Part shown: piece by piece, positions 21,966 to 34,140 of the stretch
Numbering within the stretch: the first letter of the stretch is position 1
Layout of the letters: each line of letters starts with the position of its first letter
Assembly (NCBI RefSeq): GCF_000003605.2
Contig: NW_003130318.1
Coordinates: 1-37,522 of the forward strand
Source: Saccoglossus kowalevskii
Taxonomy: Eukaryota; Hemichordata; Enteropneusta; Harrimaniidae
Direction of reading: 5' to 3'
DNA: 37,522 nucleotides
The notes under the pieces: generated by a model
The model's database searches: none
What the model saw: the letters and a program-made list of their open reading frames with translations, nothing else
Told to the model about the DNA's origin: nothing
Position numbers and translations under genes: made by a program

Positions 21966-22849
21966 CTGTTTTCTAACATTTTACAGTCAGTTCATGTGAA
22001 AATCAATAGGTTGCTTTCAACTAGCATTTATTAAATTTGTCGACTTTACAGCTGCGCGTTTCTATATGCCAACAATTTAGGTCATATATACCGATATATC
22101 TACCAAAGTTTCAATAACTTAGCACAACTTTGCCATCACTTTGAACAACTTTGCCCGGTGTGTTAACAGCTTAAAACCAGGTACGTGCCGATAGCATCTA
22201 CAACTTGTTCTTGGAAATTAGAAAAAAATTGAAAACTTTTCCTTAATTAAAATAGTTACAAAAATTCCACGATTTTCCACTATAAATAATTACCATCACA
22301 GTGAGAAAGAATGCAGGAACGTTGCCTTATATTTTAACTGTGTGTGTTATGAAACAAAAAAAAATCAACTGCTCGTTTACTCAGGGAGTCTCCCATGCAT
22401 GTACTAACCACGATCGATTGCGCTTTACTTTAAACATTTGTTGTTCAGCTAACTACACAGCTGCATAGATTATTTAAAATTAAGCCGAATTGGCAGGTAT
22501 TTCATGTTTTTCGATGTTTTAAAATCGTTATCGCTGGCATGAAGTACCTTCTTGAATTGACCTATAACCTCTACATACTTGGAGTAACACTACGGTAATT
22601 TAACAGCAATTCACGAAATATTTATTTACATTTTCGAATTTTTAACTATGGTAATTGTTAATATTGATATCACAGGTAACAATCCCGATTGAAACAACCA
22701 ACTTTGCAATCGCTTTTCACAACTTTGTAAGCAGTTTGTTGTCGATTTTTCGGTTGGCAGTTGTGATAATCTGCTTATATATGAGACATTCTTGATACAT
22801 TTACTTAATGTTTTCGAAATTTAACTGCGGGGTGTCATGGCGATGACAT
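21906..22849 (+). repeat. Satellite monomer 25 (944 bp)
   Basis: Full unit of the common type sitting between variant-subfamily copies. The first ~60 bp carry extra bases (AGGTTAAAATATA, AACATTTGCAC). AATCAATAGG, CTTCTTGAATTG, CGAATTTTTAAC (also in monomer 36) and AATATTGATATC are distinctive. Confidence 0.95.
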
Positions 22850-23790
22850 AGGTTAAATATACAAGCAACTCCGCCAACATTTCCTTCGCTTTTTCCAACA
22901 TTGCACGCTGTTTTCTAACATTTTACAGTCAGTTCATGTGAAAATCTATAGGTTGCTTTCAACTAGCATTTATTAAATTTGTCGACTTTACAGCTGCGCG
23001 TTTCTATATGCCAACAACTTAGGTCATATATACCGATATATCTACCAAAGTTTCAATAACTTAGCACAACTTTGCCATCACTTTGAACAACTTTGCCCGG
23101 TGTGTTAACAGCTTAAAACCCAGTACGTGCCGATAGCATCTACAACTTGTTCTTGGAAATTAGACAAAAATTGAGAACTTTTCCTTAAGTAAAATAGTTA
23201 AACAAATTCCACGATTTTCCACTATAAATAATTTCCATCACAGTGAGAAAGAATGCAAGAACGTTGCCTTATATTATAACTGTGTGTATTATGAACCAAA
23301 AAAAATCAACTGCTCGTTTACTCAGGGAGTCTCCCATGCATGTACTAACCACGATCGATTGCGCTTTACTTTAAACGTTTGTTGTTCAGCTAACTACCTA
23401 GCTACATAGATTATTTGAAATTAAGCCGAATTGGCAAGTATTTCATGTTTTTCGATGTTTTAAAATCGTTATCGCTGGCATGAAGTACCTTCTAGAATTG
23501 ACCTATAACTTCTACATACTTGGAGTAACACTACGGTAATTTAACAGCAATTCACGAAATATTTATTTACATTTTCGAACTTTTAACTATGGTAATCGTT
23601 AATATGATATCTAAGGTAACAATCCCGATTGAAACAACCAACTTTGCATTCGCTTTTCATAACTTTGTAAGCAGTTTGTTGTCGATTTTTCGGTTGGCAG
23701 TTGTGATATTCTGCTTATATATGATGCATTTTTGATACATTTACTTAATGTTTTCGAAATTTAACTGCGGGGGTGTCATGGCGATGACAT
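22850..23790 (+). repeat. Satellite monomer 26 (941 bp), variant subfamily
   Basis: Full unit with AGACAAAAATTGAGAAC, GTTAAACAAATTCC, AATAATTTCCATC, ATGCAAGAACG, TGTATTATGAACC and CTACCTAGCTACATAG. Private changes include CTTAAGTAAAA, GGTAATCGTT, ATATCTAAGG and ATGATGCATTTTTG. Confidence 0.95.
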
Positions 23791-24731
23791 AGGTTAAATA
23801 TACAAGCAACTCCGCCAACATTTCCTTCGCTTTTTCCAACATTGCACGCTGTTTTCTAACATTTTACAGTCAGTTCATGTGAAAATCTATAGGTTGCTTT
23901 CAACTAGCATTTATTAAATTTGTCGACTTTACAGCTGCGCGTTTCTATATGCCAACAACTTAGGTCATATATACCGATATATCTACCAAAGTTTCAATAA
24001 CTTAGCACAACTTTGCCATCACTTTGAACAACTTTGCCCGTTGTATTAACAGCTTAAAATCCAGTACGTGCCGATAGCATCTACAACTTGTTCTTGGAAA
24101 TTAGAAACAAATTACAAACTTTTCCTTAATTAAAATAGATACAAAAATTCCACGATTTTCCACTATAAATAATTACCATCACAGTGAGAAAGAATGCAAG
24201 AACGTTGCCTTATATTTTAACTGTGTGTATTATGAACCAAAAAAAATCAACTGCTCGTTTACTCAGGGAGTCTCCCATGCATGTACTAACCACGATCGAT
24301 TGCGCTTTACTTTAAACGTTTGTTGTTCAGCTAACTACCTAGCTGCATAGATTAATTGAAATTAAGCCGAATTGGCAGGTATTTCATGTTTTTCGATGTT
24401 TTACAATCGTTATCGCTGGCATGAAGTACCTTCTAGAATTGACCTATAACCTCTACATACTTGGAGTAACACTACGGTAATTTAACAGCAATTCACGAAA
24501 TATTTATTTACATTTTCGAACTTTTAACTATGGTAATTGTTAATATGATATCACAGGTAACAATCCCGATTGAACAACCATCTTTGCAATCGCTTTTCAT
24601 AACTTTGTAAGCAGTTTGTTGTCGATTTTTCGGTCGGCAGTTGTGATAATCTGCTTATATATGAGGCATTTTTGATACATTTACTTCATGTTTTCGAAAT
24701 TTAACTGCGGGGGGTGTCATGGCGATGACAT
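23791..24731 (+). repeat. Satellite monomer 27 (941 bp), variant subfamily
   Basis: Full unit with ATGCAAGAACG, TGTATTATGAACC and CTACCTAGCTGC. GTTGTATTAAC, AAATCCAG, GAAACAAATTACAAAC, TTTTACAATCG and CGGTCGGCAG are private. CATTTTTGATAC is shared with monomers 22 and 26. Confidence 0.95.
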
Positions 24732-25672
24732 AGGTTAAATATACAAGCAACTCCGCCAACATTTCCTTCGCTTTTTCCAACATTGCACGCTGTTTTCTAA
24801 CATTTTACAGTCCGTTCATGTGAAAATCTATAGGTTGCTTTCAACTAGCATTTATTCAATTTGTCGACTTTACAGCTGCGCGTTTCTATATGCCAACAAC
24901 TTAGGTCATATATACCGATATATCTACCAAAGTTTCAATAACTTAGCACAACTTTGCCTTTACTTTGAACAACTTTGCCCGGTGTGTTAACAGCTTAAAA
25001 CACACTATGTGCCCATAGCATCTACAAATTGTTCTTGGAAATTAGAAAAAAATTGAGAACTTTTCCTTAATTAAAATAGTTAAACAAATTCCACGATTTT
25101 CCACTATAAATAATTACCATCACAGTGAGAAAGAATGCAAGAACGTTGCCTTATATTTTAACTGTGTGTGTTATGAACCAAAACAAATCAACTGCTCGTT
25201 TACTCAGTGACTCTCCCATGCATGTACTAACCACGATCGATTGCGCTTTACTTTAAACGTTTGTTGTTCAGCTAACTACACAGCTGCATAGATTATTTGA
25301 AATTAAGCCGAATTGGCAGGTATTTCATGTTTTTCGATGTTTTAAAATCGTTTTCGCTGGCATGAAGTACCTTCTAGAATTGACCTATAACTTCTACATA
25401 ATTGGAGTAACACTACGGTAATTTAACAGCAATTCACGAAATATTTATTTACATTTTCGAACTTTTAACTATGGTAATTGTTAATATGATATCACAGGTA
25501 ACAATCCCGATTGAAACAACCAACTTTGCAATCCCTTTTCACAACTTTGTAAGCAGTTTGTTGTCGATTTTTCGGTTGGCAGTTGTGATAATCTGCTTAT
25601 ATATGAGGCATTCTTGATACATTTACTTAATGTTTTCGAAATTTAACTGCGGGGGTGTCATGGCGATGTCAT
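24732..25672 (+). repeat. Satellite monomer 28 (941 bp)
   Basis: Full unit that is a mosaic. It starts with CAGTCCGTTC and TTTATTCAATTT (as monomers 2-4), then GAGAACTTTT and GTTAAACAAATTCC (as the 23-26 subfamily), and ends with CTTCTACAT, AATCCCTTTT and GGCGATGTCAT (as monomer 14). CAGTGACTCTCCC breaks the palindrome. Confidence 0.95.
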
Positions 25673-26614
25673 AGGTTAAATATACAAGCAACTCCGCCAA
25701 CATTTCCTTCGCTTTTTCCAACATTGCACGCTGTTTTCTAACATTTTACAGTCAGTTGATGTGAAAATCTATAGGTTGCTTTCAACTAGCATTCATTAAA
25801 TTTGTCGACTTTACAGCTGCGCGTTTCTATATGCCAACAACTTAGGTCATATATACCGATATATTTACCAAAGTTTGAATAACTTAGCACAACTTTGCCA
25901 TCACTTTGAACAACTTTGCCCGGTGTGTTAACAGCTTAAAACCCAGTACGTGCCGATAGCATCTACAACTTGTTCTTGGAAATTAGAAAAAAAACTTGAA
26001 AACTTTTTCTTAATTAAAATAGTTACAAAAATTCCACGATTTTCCACTATAAATAATTACCATCACAGTGAGAAAGAATGCAGGAACCTTGCCTTATATT
26101 TTAACTGTGTGTTTTATGAAACAAAAAAAATCAACTGCTCGTTTACTCAGGGAGTCTCCCATGTATGTACTAACCACGATCAAATGCGCTTTACTTTAAA
26201 CATTTGTTGTTCAGCTAACTACACATCTGCATAGATTATTTGAAATTAAGCTGAATTGTCAGGTATTTCATGTTTTTCGATGTTTTAAAATCGTTATCGC
26301 TGGCATGAAGTACCTTCTAGAATTGACCTATAACCTCTACATACTTGGAGTAACGCTACGGTAATTTAACAGCAATTCACGAAATATTTATTTACATTTT
26401 CGAACTTTTAACTATGGTAATTGTTAATATGATATCACAGGTAACAATCCCGATTGAAACAACCAACTTTGCAATCGCATTTCACAACTTTGTAAGCAGT
26501 TTGTTGTCGATTTTTCGGTTGGCAGTTGTGATAATCTGCTTATATATGAGGCATTCTTATACGTTTACTTAATGTTTTCGAAATTTAACAGCAAGGGTGT
26601 CATGGCAATGACAT
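25673..26614 (+). repeat. Satellite monomer 29 (942 bp)
   Basis: Full unit. CAGTTGATGTG is shared with monomer 15. ACTTGAAAACTTTTTCTT and CCCATGTATGTAC are shared with monomer 41. The end (CATTCTTATACG, CAGCAAGGGTG, CATAGTTAAA) enters an indel-rich patch. Confidence 0.95.
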
Positions 26615-26780
26615 AGTTAAATATACAAGAAACTCCGCCAACATTTCCTTCGATTTTTCCACATTGCACGCTGTTTTCTACATTTTGCAGTCAGTCATGT
26701 GAAAATATATAGGTTGCTTTCAACTAGCATTATAAATTTGTCGACTTTACAGCTGCGCGTTTCTATATGCCAACAATTAG
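26566..26780. other. Indel-rich patch: one-base losses across the monomer 29/30 boundary
   Basis: CATTCTTATACG, ACATAGTTAAAT, TTCCACATTGC, TTTCTACATTTTGC, CAGTCATGTG, GCATTATAAATTTG and CAACAATTAGG each lack one or a few bases, mainly within repeated letters. It is the same style as the patch at 13.85-14.11 kb. Confidence 0.65.
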
Positions 26781-27552
26781 GTCATATATACCGATATATC
26801 TACCAAAGTTTCAATAACTTAGCACAACTTTGCCATCACTTTGAACAACTTTGCCCGGTGTGTTAACAGCTTAAAACCCAGTACGTGCCGATAGCATCTA
26901 CAACTTGTTTCTTGGAAATTAGAAAAAAAATTGAAAACTTTTCCTTAATTAAAATAGTTATAAAAATTTCACGATTTTCCACTATAAATAATTACCATCA
27001 CAGTGAGAAAGAATGCAGGAACGTTGCCTTATATTTTAACTGTGTGTGTTATGAAACAAAAAAAAAATCAACTGCTCGTTTACTCAGGGAGTCTCCCATG
27101 CATGTACTAACCACGATCGATTGCGCTTTACTTTAAACGTTCGTTGTTCAGCTAACTACACAGCTGCATAGATTATTTGAAATTAAGCCGAATTGGCAGG
27201 TATTTCATGTTTTTCGATGTTTTAAAATAGTTATCGCTGGCATGAAGTACCTTCTAGAATTGACCTATAACCTCTACATACTTGGAGTAACACTACGGTA
27301 ATTTAACAGCAATTCACGAAATATTTATTTACATTTTCGAACTTTTAACTATGGTAATTGTTAATATGATATCACAGATAACAATCCCGATTGAAACAAC
27401 CAACTTTGCAATCGCTTTTCACAACTTTGTAAGCAGTTTGTTGTCGATTTTTCGGTTGGCAGTTGTGATAATCTGCTTATATATGAGGCATTCTTGATAC
27501 ATTTACTTAATGTTCTCGAAATTTAACTGCGGGGGTGTCATGGCAATGACAT
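26615..27552 (+). repeat. Satellite monomer 30 (938 bp)
   Basis: Full unit whose first ~170 bp show clustered one-base losses (CATAGTTAAA, TTCCACATTGC, TTTCTACATTTTGC, GCATTATAAATTTG). ATAAAAATTTCACG, CGTTCGTTG, TTTAAAATAGTTATCG and CACAGATAAC are private. It ends with GTTCTCG. Confidence 0.94.
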
Positions 27553-28493
27553 AGGTTAAATATACAAGCAACACCGCCAACATTTCCTTCGCTTTTTCCA
27601 ACATTGCACGCTGTTTTCTAACATTTTACAGTCAGTTCATGTGAAAATCTATAGGTTGCTTTCAACTAGCATTTATTAAATTTGTCGACTTTACAGCTGC
27701 GCGTTTCTATATGCCAACAACTTAGGTCATATATACCGATATATCTACCAAAGTTTCAATAACTTAGCACAACTTTGCCATCAATTTGAACAACTTTGCC
27801 CGGTGTGTTAACAGCTTAAAACCCAGTACGTGCCGATAGCATCTACAACTTGTTCTGGGAAATTAGAAAAAAATTGAAAACTTTTCCTTAATTAAAATAG
27901 TTACAAAAATTCCACGATTTTCCACTATAAATAATTACCATCACAGTGAGAAAGAATGCAGAAACGTTGCCTTATATTTTAACTGTGTGTGTTATGAAAC
28001 AAAAAAAATCAACTGCTCGTTTACTCAGGGAGTCTCCCATGCATGTACTAACCACGATCGATTGCGCTTTACTTTAAACATTTGTTGTTCAGCTAACTAC
28101 ACAGCTGCATAGATTATTTGAAATTAAGCCGAATTGGCAGGTATTTCATGTTTTTCGATGTTTTAAAATCGTTATCGCTGGCATGAAGTAACTTCGAGAA
28201 TTGACCTATAACCTCTACATACTTGGAGTAACACTACGGTAATTTAACAGCAATTCACGAAATATTTATTTACATTTTCGAACTTTTAACTACGGTAATT
28301 GTTAATATGATATCACAGGTAACAATCCCGATTGAAACAACCAACTTTGCAATCGCTTTTCACAACTTTGTAAGCAGTTTGTTGTCGATTTTTCGGTTGG
28401 CAGTTGTGATAATCTGCTTATATATGAGGCATTCTTGATACATTTACTTAATGTTCTCGAAATTTAACTGCGGGGGTGTCATGGCGGTGACAT
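27553..28493 (+). repeat. Satellite monomer 31 (941 bp)
   Basis: Full unit. CAACACCGCC, CATCAATTTG, GTTCTGGGAAAT and GTAACTTCGAG are private. AACTACGGTAATTG is shared with monomer 37. The end GTTCTCG plus TCATGGCGGTGACAT is shared with monomer 32. Confidence 0.95.
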
Positions 28494-29433
28494 AGGTTAA
28501 ATATACAAGCAACTCCGCCAACATTTCCTTCGCTTTTTCCAACATTGCACGCTGTTTTCTTACATTTTACAGTCAGTTCATGTGAAAATCTATAGGTTGC
28601 TTTCAACTAGCATTTATTAAATTTGTCGACTTTACAGCTGCGCGTTTCTATATGCCAACAACTTAGGTCATATATACCGATATATCTACCAAAGTTTCAA
28701 TAACTTAGCACAACTTTGCCATCACTTTGAACAACTTTGCCCGGTGTGTTAACAGCTTAAAACCCACTACGTGCCGATAGCATCTACAACTTGTTCTTGG
28801 AAATTAGAAAAAATTGAAAACTTTTCCTTAATTAAAATAGTTACAAAAATTCCACGATTTTCCACTATAAATAATTACCATCACAGTGAGAAAGAATGCA
28901 GGAACGTTGCCTTAAATTTTAACTGTGTGTGTTATGAAACAAAAAAAATCAACTGCTCGTTTACTCAGGAAGTCTCCCATGCATGTACTAACCACGATCG
29001 ATTGCGCTTTACTTTAAACATTTGTTGTTCAGCTAACCACACAGCTGCATAGATTATTTGAAATTAAGCCGAATTGGCAGATATTTCATGTTTTTTGATG
29101 TTTTAAAATCGTTATCGCTAGCATGAAGTACCTTCTAGAATTGACCTATAACCTCTACATACTTGGAGTAACACTACGGTAATTTAACAGCAATTCACGA
29201 AATATTTATTTACATTTTCGAACTTTTAGCTATGGTAATTGTTAATATGATATCACAGGTAACAATCCCGATTGAAACAACCAACTTTGCAATCGCTTTT
29301 CACCACTTTGTAAGCGGTTTGTTGTCGATTTTTCGGTTGGCAGTTGTGATAATCTGCTTATATATGAGGCATTCTTGATACATTTACTTAATGTTCTCGA
29401 AATTTAACTGCGGGGGTGTCATGGCGGTGACAT
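28494..29433 (+). repeat. Satellite monomer 32 (940 bp)
   Basis: Full unit. TTTCTTACATTTTACAG and the 6-A tract AGAAAAAATTG are shared with monomer 33. The second half carries the monomer 11 haplotype: GGCAGATATTTC (29081), CGCTAGCATG (29120), TTTAGCTATGG (29229), CACCACTTTG (29304) and TAAGCGGTTT (29316). Confidence 0.95.
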
Positions 29434-30374
29434 AGGTTAAATATACAAGCAACTCCGCCAACATTTCCTTCGCTTTTTCCAACATTGCACGCTGTTTTCT
29501 TACATTTTACAGTCAGTTCATGTGAAAATCTATAGGTTGCTTTCAACTAGCATTTATTAAATTTGTCGACTTTACAGCTGCGCGTTTCTATATGCCAACA
29601 ACTTAGGTCATATATACCGATATATCTACCAAAGTTTCAATAACTTAGCACAACTTTGCCATCACTTTGAACAACTTTGCCCGGTGTGTTAACAGCTTAA
29701 AACCCAGTACGTGCCGATAGCATCTACAACTTGTTCTTGGAAATTAGAAAAAATTGAAAACTTTTCCTTAATTAAAATAGTTACAAAAATTCCACGATTT
29801 TCCACTATAAATAATTACCATCACAGTGAGAAAGAATGCAGGAACGTTGCCTTAAATTTTAACTGTGTGTGTTATGAAACAAAAAAAAATCAACTGCTCG
29901 TTTACTCAGGGAGTCTCCCATGCATGTACTAACCACGATCGATTGCGCTTTACTTTAAACGTTTGTTGTTCAGCTAACTACACAGCTGCATAGATTATTT
30001 GAAATTATGCCGAATTGGCAGGTATTTCATGTTTTTCGATGTTTTAAAATCGTTATCGCTGGCATGAAGTACCTTCTAGAATTGACCTATAACCTCTACA
30101 TACTTGGAGTAACACTACGGTAATTTAACAGCAATTCACGAAATATTTATTTACATTTTCGAACTTTTAACTATGGTAATTGTTAATATGATATCACAGG
30201 TAACAATCCCCATTGAAAGAACCAACTTTGCAATCGCTTTTCACAACTTTGTAAGCAGTTTGTTGTCGATTTTTCGGTTGGCAGTTGTGATAATCTGCTT
30301 ATATATGAGGCATTCTTGATACGTTTACTTAATGTTTTCGAAATTTAACAGCGGGGGTGTCATGGCAATGACAT
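29434..30374 (+). repeat. Satellite monomer 33 (941 bp)
   Basis: Full unit. The first half matches monomer 32 (CTTACATTTTACAG, AGAAAAAATTG, CTTAAATTTTAAC). The second half carries GAAATTATGCCG and ATCCCCATTGAAAG, as in monomer 5, so it looks like a mosaic. Confidence 0.95.
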
Positions 30375-31316
30375 AGGTTAAATATACAAGCAACTCCGCC
30401 AACATTTCCTTCGCTTTTTCCAACATTGCACGCTGTTTTCTAACATTTTACAGTCAGTTCATGTGAAAATCTATAGGTTGCTTTCAAACTAGCATTTATT
30501 AAATTGGTCGACTTTACAGCTGCGGGTTTCTATATGCCAACAACTTAGGTCATATATACCGTTATATCTACCAAAGTTTCAATAACTTAGCACAACTTTG
30601 CCATCACTTTGAACAACTTTGCCCGGTGTGTTAACAGCTTAAAACCCAGTACGTGCCGATAGCATCTACAACTTGTTCTTGGAAATTAGAAAAAATGAAA
30701 ACTTTTCCTTAATTAAAATAGTTACAAAAATTCCACGATTTTCCACTATAAATAATTACCATCACAGTGAGAAAGAATGCAGGAACGTTGCCTTATATTT
30801 TAACTGTGTGTGTTATGAAACAAAACAAAAATCAACTGCTCGTTTACTCAGGGAGTCTCCCATGCAGGTACTAACGACGATCGATTGCGCTTTACTTTAA
30901 ACATTTGTTGTTCAGCTAACTACACAGCTGCATAGATTATTTAAAATTAAGCCGAATTGGCAGGTATTTCATGTTTTTCGATGTTTTAAAATCGTTATCG
31001 CTGGCATGAAGTACCTTCTAGAATTGACCTATAACCTCTACATACTTGGAGTAACACTACGGTAATTAAACAGCAATTCACGAAATATTTATTTACATTT
31101 TCGAACTTTTAACTATGGTAATTGTTAATATGATATCACAGGTAACAATCCCGATTGAAAAAAACAACTTTGCAATCGCTTTTCACAACTTTGTAAGCAG
31201 TTTGTTGTCGATTTTTCGGTTGGCAATTGTGATAATCTGCTTATATATGAGGCATTCTTGATACGTTTACTTAATGTTTTCGAAATTTAACAGCGGGGGT
31301 GTCATGGCAATGACAT
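30375..31316 (+). repeat. Satellite monomer 34 (942 bp)
   Basis: Full unit. TTTCAAACTAGC with AATTGGTCGAC is shared with monomer 21. GCTGCGGGTTTC, ACCGTTATATC, AAACAAAACAAAAATC, GCAGGTACTAACGACG and GGCAATTGTG are distinctive. Confidence 0.95.
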
Positions 31317-32259
31317 AGGTTAAATATACAAGCAACTCCGCCAACATTTCCTTCGATTTTTCCAACATTGCACGCTGTTTTCTAACATTTTACAGTCAGT
31401 TCATGTGAAAATCTATAGGTTGCTTTCAACTAGCATTTATTAAATTTGTCGACTTTACAGCTGCGCGTTTCTATATGCCAACAACTTAGGTCATATATAC
31501 CGATATATCTACCAAAGTTTCAATAACTTAGCACAACTTTGCCATCACTTTGAACAACTTTGCCCGGTGTGTTAACAGCTTAAAACCCAGTACGTGCCGA
31601 TAGCATCTACAACTTGTTCTTGGAAATTAGAAAAAAAATTGAAAACTTTTCCTTAATTAAAATAGTTACAAAAATTCCACGATTTTCCACTATAAATAAT
31701 TACCATCACAGTGAGAAAGAATGCAGGAACGTTGCCTTATATTTTAACTGTGTGTGTTATGAAACAAAAAAAATCAACTGCTCGTTTACTCAGGGAGTCT
31801 CCCCATGCATGTACTAACCACGATCGATTGCGCTTTACTTTAAACGTTTGTTGTTCAGCTAACTACACAGCTGCATAGATTATTTAAAATTAAGCCGAAT
31901 TGGCAGGTATTTCATGTTTTTCGATGTTTTAAAATCGTTATCGCTGGCATGAAGTACCTTTTAGAATTGACCTATAACCTCTACATACTTGGAGTAACAC
32001 TACGGTAATTTAACAGCAATTCACGAAATATTTATTTACATTTTCGAACTTTTAACTATGGTAATTGTTAATATGATATCACAGGTAACAATCCCGATTG
32101 AAACAACCAACTTTGCAATCGCTTTTCACAACTTTGTAAGCAGTTTGTTGTCGATTTTTCGGTTGGCATTTGTGATAATCTGCTTATATATGAGGCATTC
32201 TTGATACATTTACTTAATGTTTTCGAAATTTAACTGCGGGGGTGTCATGGCAATGACAT
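31317..32259 (+). repeat. Satellite monomer 35 (943 bp)
   Basis: Full unit close to the common type. There is one extra C in GTCTCCCCATGC, and GGCATTTGTG is shared with monomer 21. Confidence 0.95.
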
Positions 32260-33198
32260 AGGTTAAATATACAAGCAACTCCGCCAACATTTCCTTCGAT
32301 TTTTCCAACATTGCACGCTGTTTTCTAACATTTTACAGTCAGTTCATGTGAAAATCTATAGGTTGCTTTCAACTAGCATTTATTAAATTTGTCGACTTTA
32401 CAGCTGCGCGTTTCTATATGCCAACAACTTAGGTCATATATACCGATATATCTACCAAAGTTTCAATAACTTAGCACAACTTTGCCATCACTTTGAACAA
32501 CTTTGCCCGGTGTGTTAACAGCTTAAAACCCAGTACGTGCCGATAGCATCTACAACTTGTTCTTGGAAATTAGAAAAAAAATTGAAAACTTTTCCTTAAT
32601 TAAAATAGTTACAAAAATTCCACGATTTTCCACTATAAATAATTACCATCACAGTGAGAAAGAATGCAGGAACGTTGCCTTATATTTTAACTGTGTGTGT
32701 TATGAAACAAAAAAAATCAACTGCTCGTTTACTCAGGGAGTCTCCCATGCATGTACTAACCACGATCGATTGCGCTTTACTTTAAACATTTGTTGTTCAG
32801 CTAACTACACAGCTGCATAGATTATTTAAAATTAAGCCGAATTGGCAGGTATTTCATGTTATTCGATGTTTTAAAATCGTTATCGCTGGCATGAAGTACC
32901 TTCTAGAATTGACCTATAACCTCTACATACTTGGAGTAACAGTAATTTAACAGCAATTCACGAAATATTTATTTACATTTTCGAATTTTTAACTATGGTA
33001 ATTGTTAATATGATATCACAGGTAACAATCCCGATTGAAAAAAAAACAACTTTGCAATCGCTTTTCACAACTTTGTAAGCAGTTTGTTGTCGATTTTTCG
33101 GTTGGCAGTTGTGATAATCTGCTTATATATGAGGCATTCTTGATACATTTATTTAATGTTTTCGAAATTTAACTGCGGGGGTGTCATGGCAATGACAT
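32260..33198 (+). repeat. Satellite monomer 36 (939 bp)
   Basis: Full unit. There is a 5 bp loss at about 32940 (GGAGTAACAGTAATTT for GGAGTAACACTACGGTAATTT). GTTATTCGATG is private, CGAATTTTTAAC is shared with monomer 25, and it has the A-rich form GAAAAAAAAACAAC. Confidence 0.95.
32736..32753. other. Interrupted palindrome GGGAG-T-CTCCC overlapping CATGCATG (monomer 36 copy)
   Basis: GGGAGTCTCCC (32736-32746) has perfect 5 bp arms around one base and runs into the 8 bp palindrome CATGCATG (32746-32753). It is the most GC-rich short block of the otherwise AT-rich unit. It is present in nearly all full units, altered in 23 and 28, and removed by the 211 bp deletion in 9, 20 and 21. Confidence 0.65.
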
Positions 33199-34140
33199 AG
33201 GTTAAATATACAAGCAACTCCGCCAACATTTCCTTCGATTTTTCCAACATTGCACGCTGTTTTCTAACATTTTACAGTCAGTTCATGTGAAAATCAATAG
33301 GTTGCTTTCAACTAGCATTTATTAAATTTGTCGACTTTACATCTGCGCGTTTCTATATGCCAACAGCATAGGTCATATATACCGATATATCTACCACAGT
33401 TTCAATAACTTAGCACAACTTTGCCATCACTTTGAACAACTTTGCCCGGTGTGTTAACAGCTTAAAACCCAGTACGTGCCGATAGCATCTACAACTTGTT
33501 CTTGGAAATTAGAAAAAAAATTGAAAACTTTTCCTCAATTAAAATAGTTACAAAAATTCCACGATTTTCCACTATAAATAATTACCATCACAGTGAGAAA
33601 GAATGCAGGAACGTTGCCTTATATTTTAACTGTGTGTGTTATGAAACAAAAAAAATCAACTGCTCGTTTACTCAGGGAGTCTCCCATGCATGTACTAACC
33701 ACGATCGATTGCGCTTTACTTTAAACATTTGTTGTTCAGCTAACTACACAGCTGTATAGATTATTTAAAATTAAGCCGAATTGGCAGGTATTTCATGTTT
33801 TTCGATGTTTTAAAATCGTTATCGCTGGCATGAAGTACCTTCTAGAATTGACCTATAACCTCTACATACTTGGAGTAACACTACGGTAATTTAACAGCAA
33901 TTCACGAAATATTTAATTACATTTTCGAACTTTTAACTACGGTAATTGTTAATATGATATCACAGGTAACAATCCCGATTGAAACAACCAACTTTGCAAT
34001 CGCTTTTCACAACTTTGTAAGCAGTTTGTTGTCGATTTTTCGGTTGGCAGTTGTGATAATCTGCTTATATATGAGGCATTCTTGATACATTTACTTAATG
34101 TTCTCGAAATTTAACTGCGGGGGTGTCATGGCGATGACAT
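33199..34140 (+). repeat. Satellite monomer 37 (942 bp)
   Basis: Full unit. AATCAATAGG, TTACATCTGCG, AACAGCATAGG, ACCACAGTTTC, CTCAATTAAAA and TTTAATTACA are distinctive. AACTACGGTAATTG and GTTCTCG are shared with monomer 31. Confidence 0.95.

Noticed and set aside
21644-21979. 111-codon minus-strand open frame
   Set aside because: It is confined to an indel-rich patch at the monomer 24/25 boundary. The shorter minus-strand frame at 34945-35130 is the same satellite region in another unit.
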